The notes under the pieces were generated by a model. It worked only from the letters and a program-made list of their open reading frames with translations. It was not told where the DNA came from and did no database searches. 5,400 nt of DNA from Beijerinckiaceae bacterium (GTDB lineage Bacteria; Pseudomonadota; Alphaproteobacteria; Rhizobiales; Beijerinckiaceae), in contig CANHAW010000166.1 of the NCBI GenBank assembly GCA_947458675.1, positions 1 through 5,400 of the forward strand, read 5' to 3'. This document shows positions 4,829-5,400 of the stretch, piece after piece. Position numbers and translations under genes: made by a program. The first letter of the stretch is position 1. Every line of letters starts with the position of its first letter.

Positions 4829-5400
4829 TCAGCCCCTCACGAAACTTTCGACGAGGGCGGTAATGGTCGCGGCCCATCCATCGACGATGACGAAAAGCAG
4901 GAGCTTGAAGGGCAGGGACACAAGAGTTGGCGAGAGCATCATCATGCCCAGAGACATAAGGATACTGGCCACCACAATATCGATCACGAGGAAGGGGAGA
5001 AAGAGAAGAAAGCCAATCGTAAAGGCTGTCCGCAATTCGCTCATCATGAAAGCAGGAACCAGAACCTGCAGAGGAACAGCTTCCGGGCTGCTGTAGCTCT
5101 TGTCACCCTGGAGATCGGCAATGAGCAGGAGATCGCTTTCCCTCGTATGGCGCAGCATAAATCCTTTCATCGTGCCTGTCGCACGTGACGCCGCTTCTTC
5201 GATTTGGATCTCCCCATTCGTATAGGGCGTAAAGGCGGTCTCATTGATGGTTTTGAAAGTCGGCGCCATGATGAACAAGGTCATGAAGAGCGCCAGGCCA
5301 ACCAGAACCGGGTTGGGTGGTGTCTGCTGCGTTCCAAGAGCCGGACGCAGGATTGAAAGCGTGATGATAATGCGCGTGAAGCTGGTTGTGACGAGGAGCA
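4829..5400 (-). CDS. fliP: Flagellar biosynthesis protein FliP, C-terminal 189 residues (5' end outside window)
   Basis: FliP forms the pentameric heart of the flagellar type III export channel in the inner membrane. The frame is open from the window edge (first full codon at 5398) to the TGA at 4829-4831. The visible sequence begins 'LLVTTSFTRIIITLSILRPA' and continues 'LGTQQTPPNPVLVGLALFMT', the classical FliP signature. It is followed by a periplasmic segment ('FKTINETAFTPYTNGEIQIE' to 'FMLRHTRESDLLLIADLQ'). The closing part holds 'PLQVLVPAFMMSELRTAFTI', 'FLPFLVIDIVVASILMSLGM' and 'SLPFKLLLFVIVDGW'. Family members are about 245 residues, so roughly 55 residues, including the cleavable signal peptide, lie beyond 5400. 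The internal ATG at 5284 is not the start, since the conserved sequence continues upstream of it. 'MMMLSPTLVSLPF' has Ser where Pro is more usual, a minor difference. Confidence 0.97.
   Translation of the reverse strand, partial: LLVTTSFTRIIITLSILRPALGTQQTPPNPVLVGLALFMTLFIMAPTFKTINETAFTPYTNGEIQIEEAASRATGTMKGFMLRHTRESDLLLIADLQGDKSYSSPEAVPLQVLVPAFMMSELRTAFTIGFLLFLPFLVIDIVVASILMSLGMMMLSPTLVSLPFKLLLFVIVDGWAATITALVESFVRG
4833..4838 (-). promoter_or_regulatory. Ribosome binding site of fliQ
   Basis: On the - strand this reads GAGGGG, 8 nt before ATG 4824 and within the last codons of fliP. It fits the 4-nt fliP-fliQ gap. Confidence 0.6.

Noticed and set aside
4784..5188. Open frame of 134 codons on the + strand opposite fliP
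   Set aside because: It is antisense to conserved FliP sequence, with charge-rich, His-rich composition and no recognisable domain.

Overview
The window is wall-to-wall flagellar and flagellum-associated coding sequence from a Gram-negative bacterium, most likely a member of the Pseudomonadota. The grounds are a FlgM anti-sigma factor, a FlgN-position gene, a DUF2802-like gene, and the FliP-FliQ-FliR-FlhB export gate in its classical order. I cannot fix the class from sequence alone. The FlgM/FlgN/DUF2802 arrangement and the small Cys protein after flhB recall gamma/beta-type flagellar clusters, which also occur in some alphaproteobacteria such as Sphingomonadales.

Two converging gene strings meet at 935/936. 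On the + strand, positions 1-935 hold the 3' end of flgM, a flgN-like gene and a membrane-anchored DUF2802-like gene, with a 4-nt gap and then an overlapping ATGCTGA junction. On the - strand, reading from 5400 down to 936, are fliP (5' end outside the window), fliQ, fliR, flhB, a 62-residue four-cysteine protein, a single-pass membrane coiled-coil protein, and a PDZ-like multi-pass membrane protein. Five successive starts and stops from fliQ to the coiled-coil gene are joined by four 4-nt ATGA overlaps. The longest non-coding stretch in the window is 11 nt (1653-1663). No gene-free region needs describing, and I see no RNA gene, mobile element or CRISPR array.

FliP, FliQ, FliR and FlhB together build the inner-membrane gate of the flagellar type III secretion apparatus. 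FlgM and FlgN act on the same machine, as the sigma-28 inhibitor that the gate exports and as the hook-filament junction chaperone. The three genes after flhB are not standard core flagellar genes. Their tight coupling to flhB suggests an accessory role in gate or motor assembly, but no function can be read from sequence.

The most notable points are these. FlhB has NPTR instead of the nearly invariant NPTH autocleavage motif. A coupled accessory trio sits where flhA often lies. A perfect 16-bp palindrome is centred exactly on the abutting stop codons of the converging genes.
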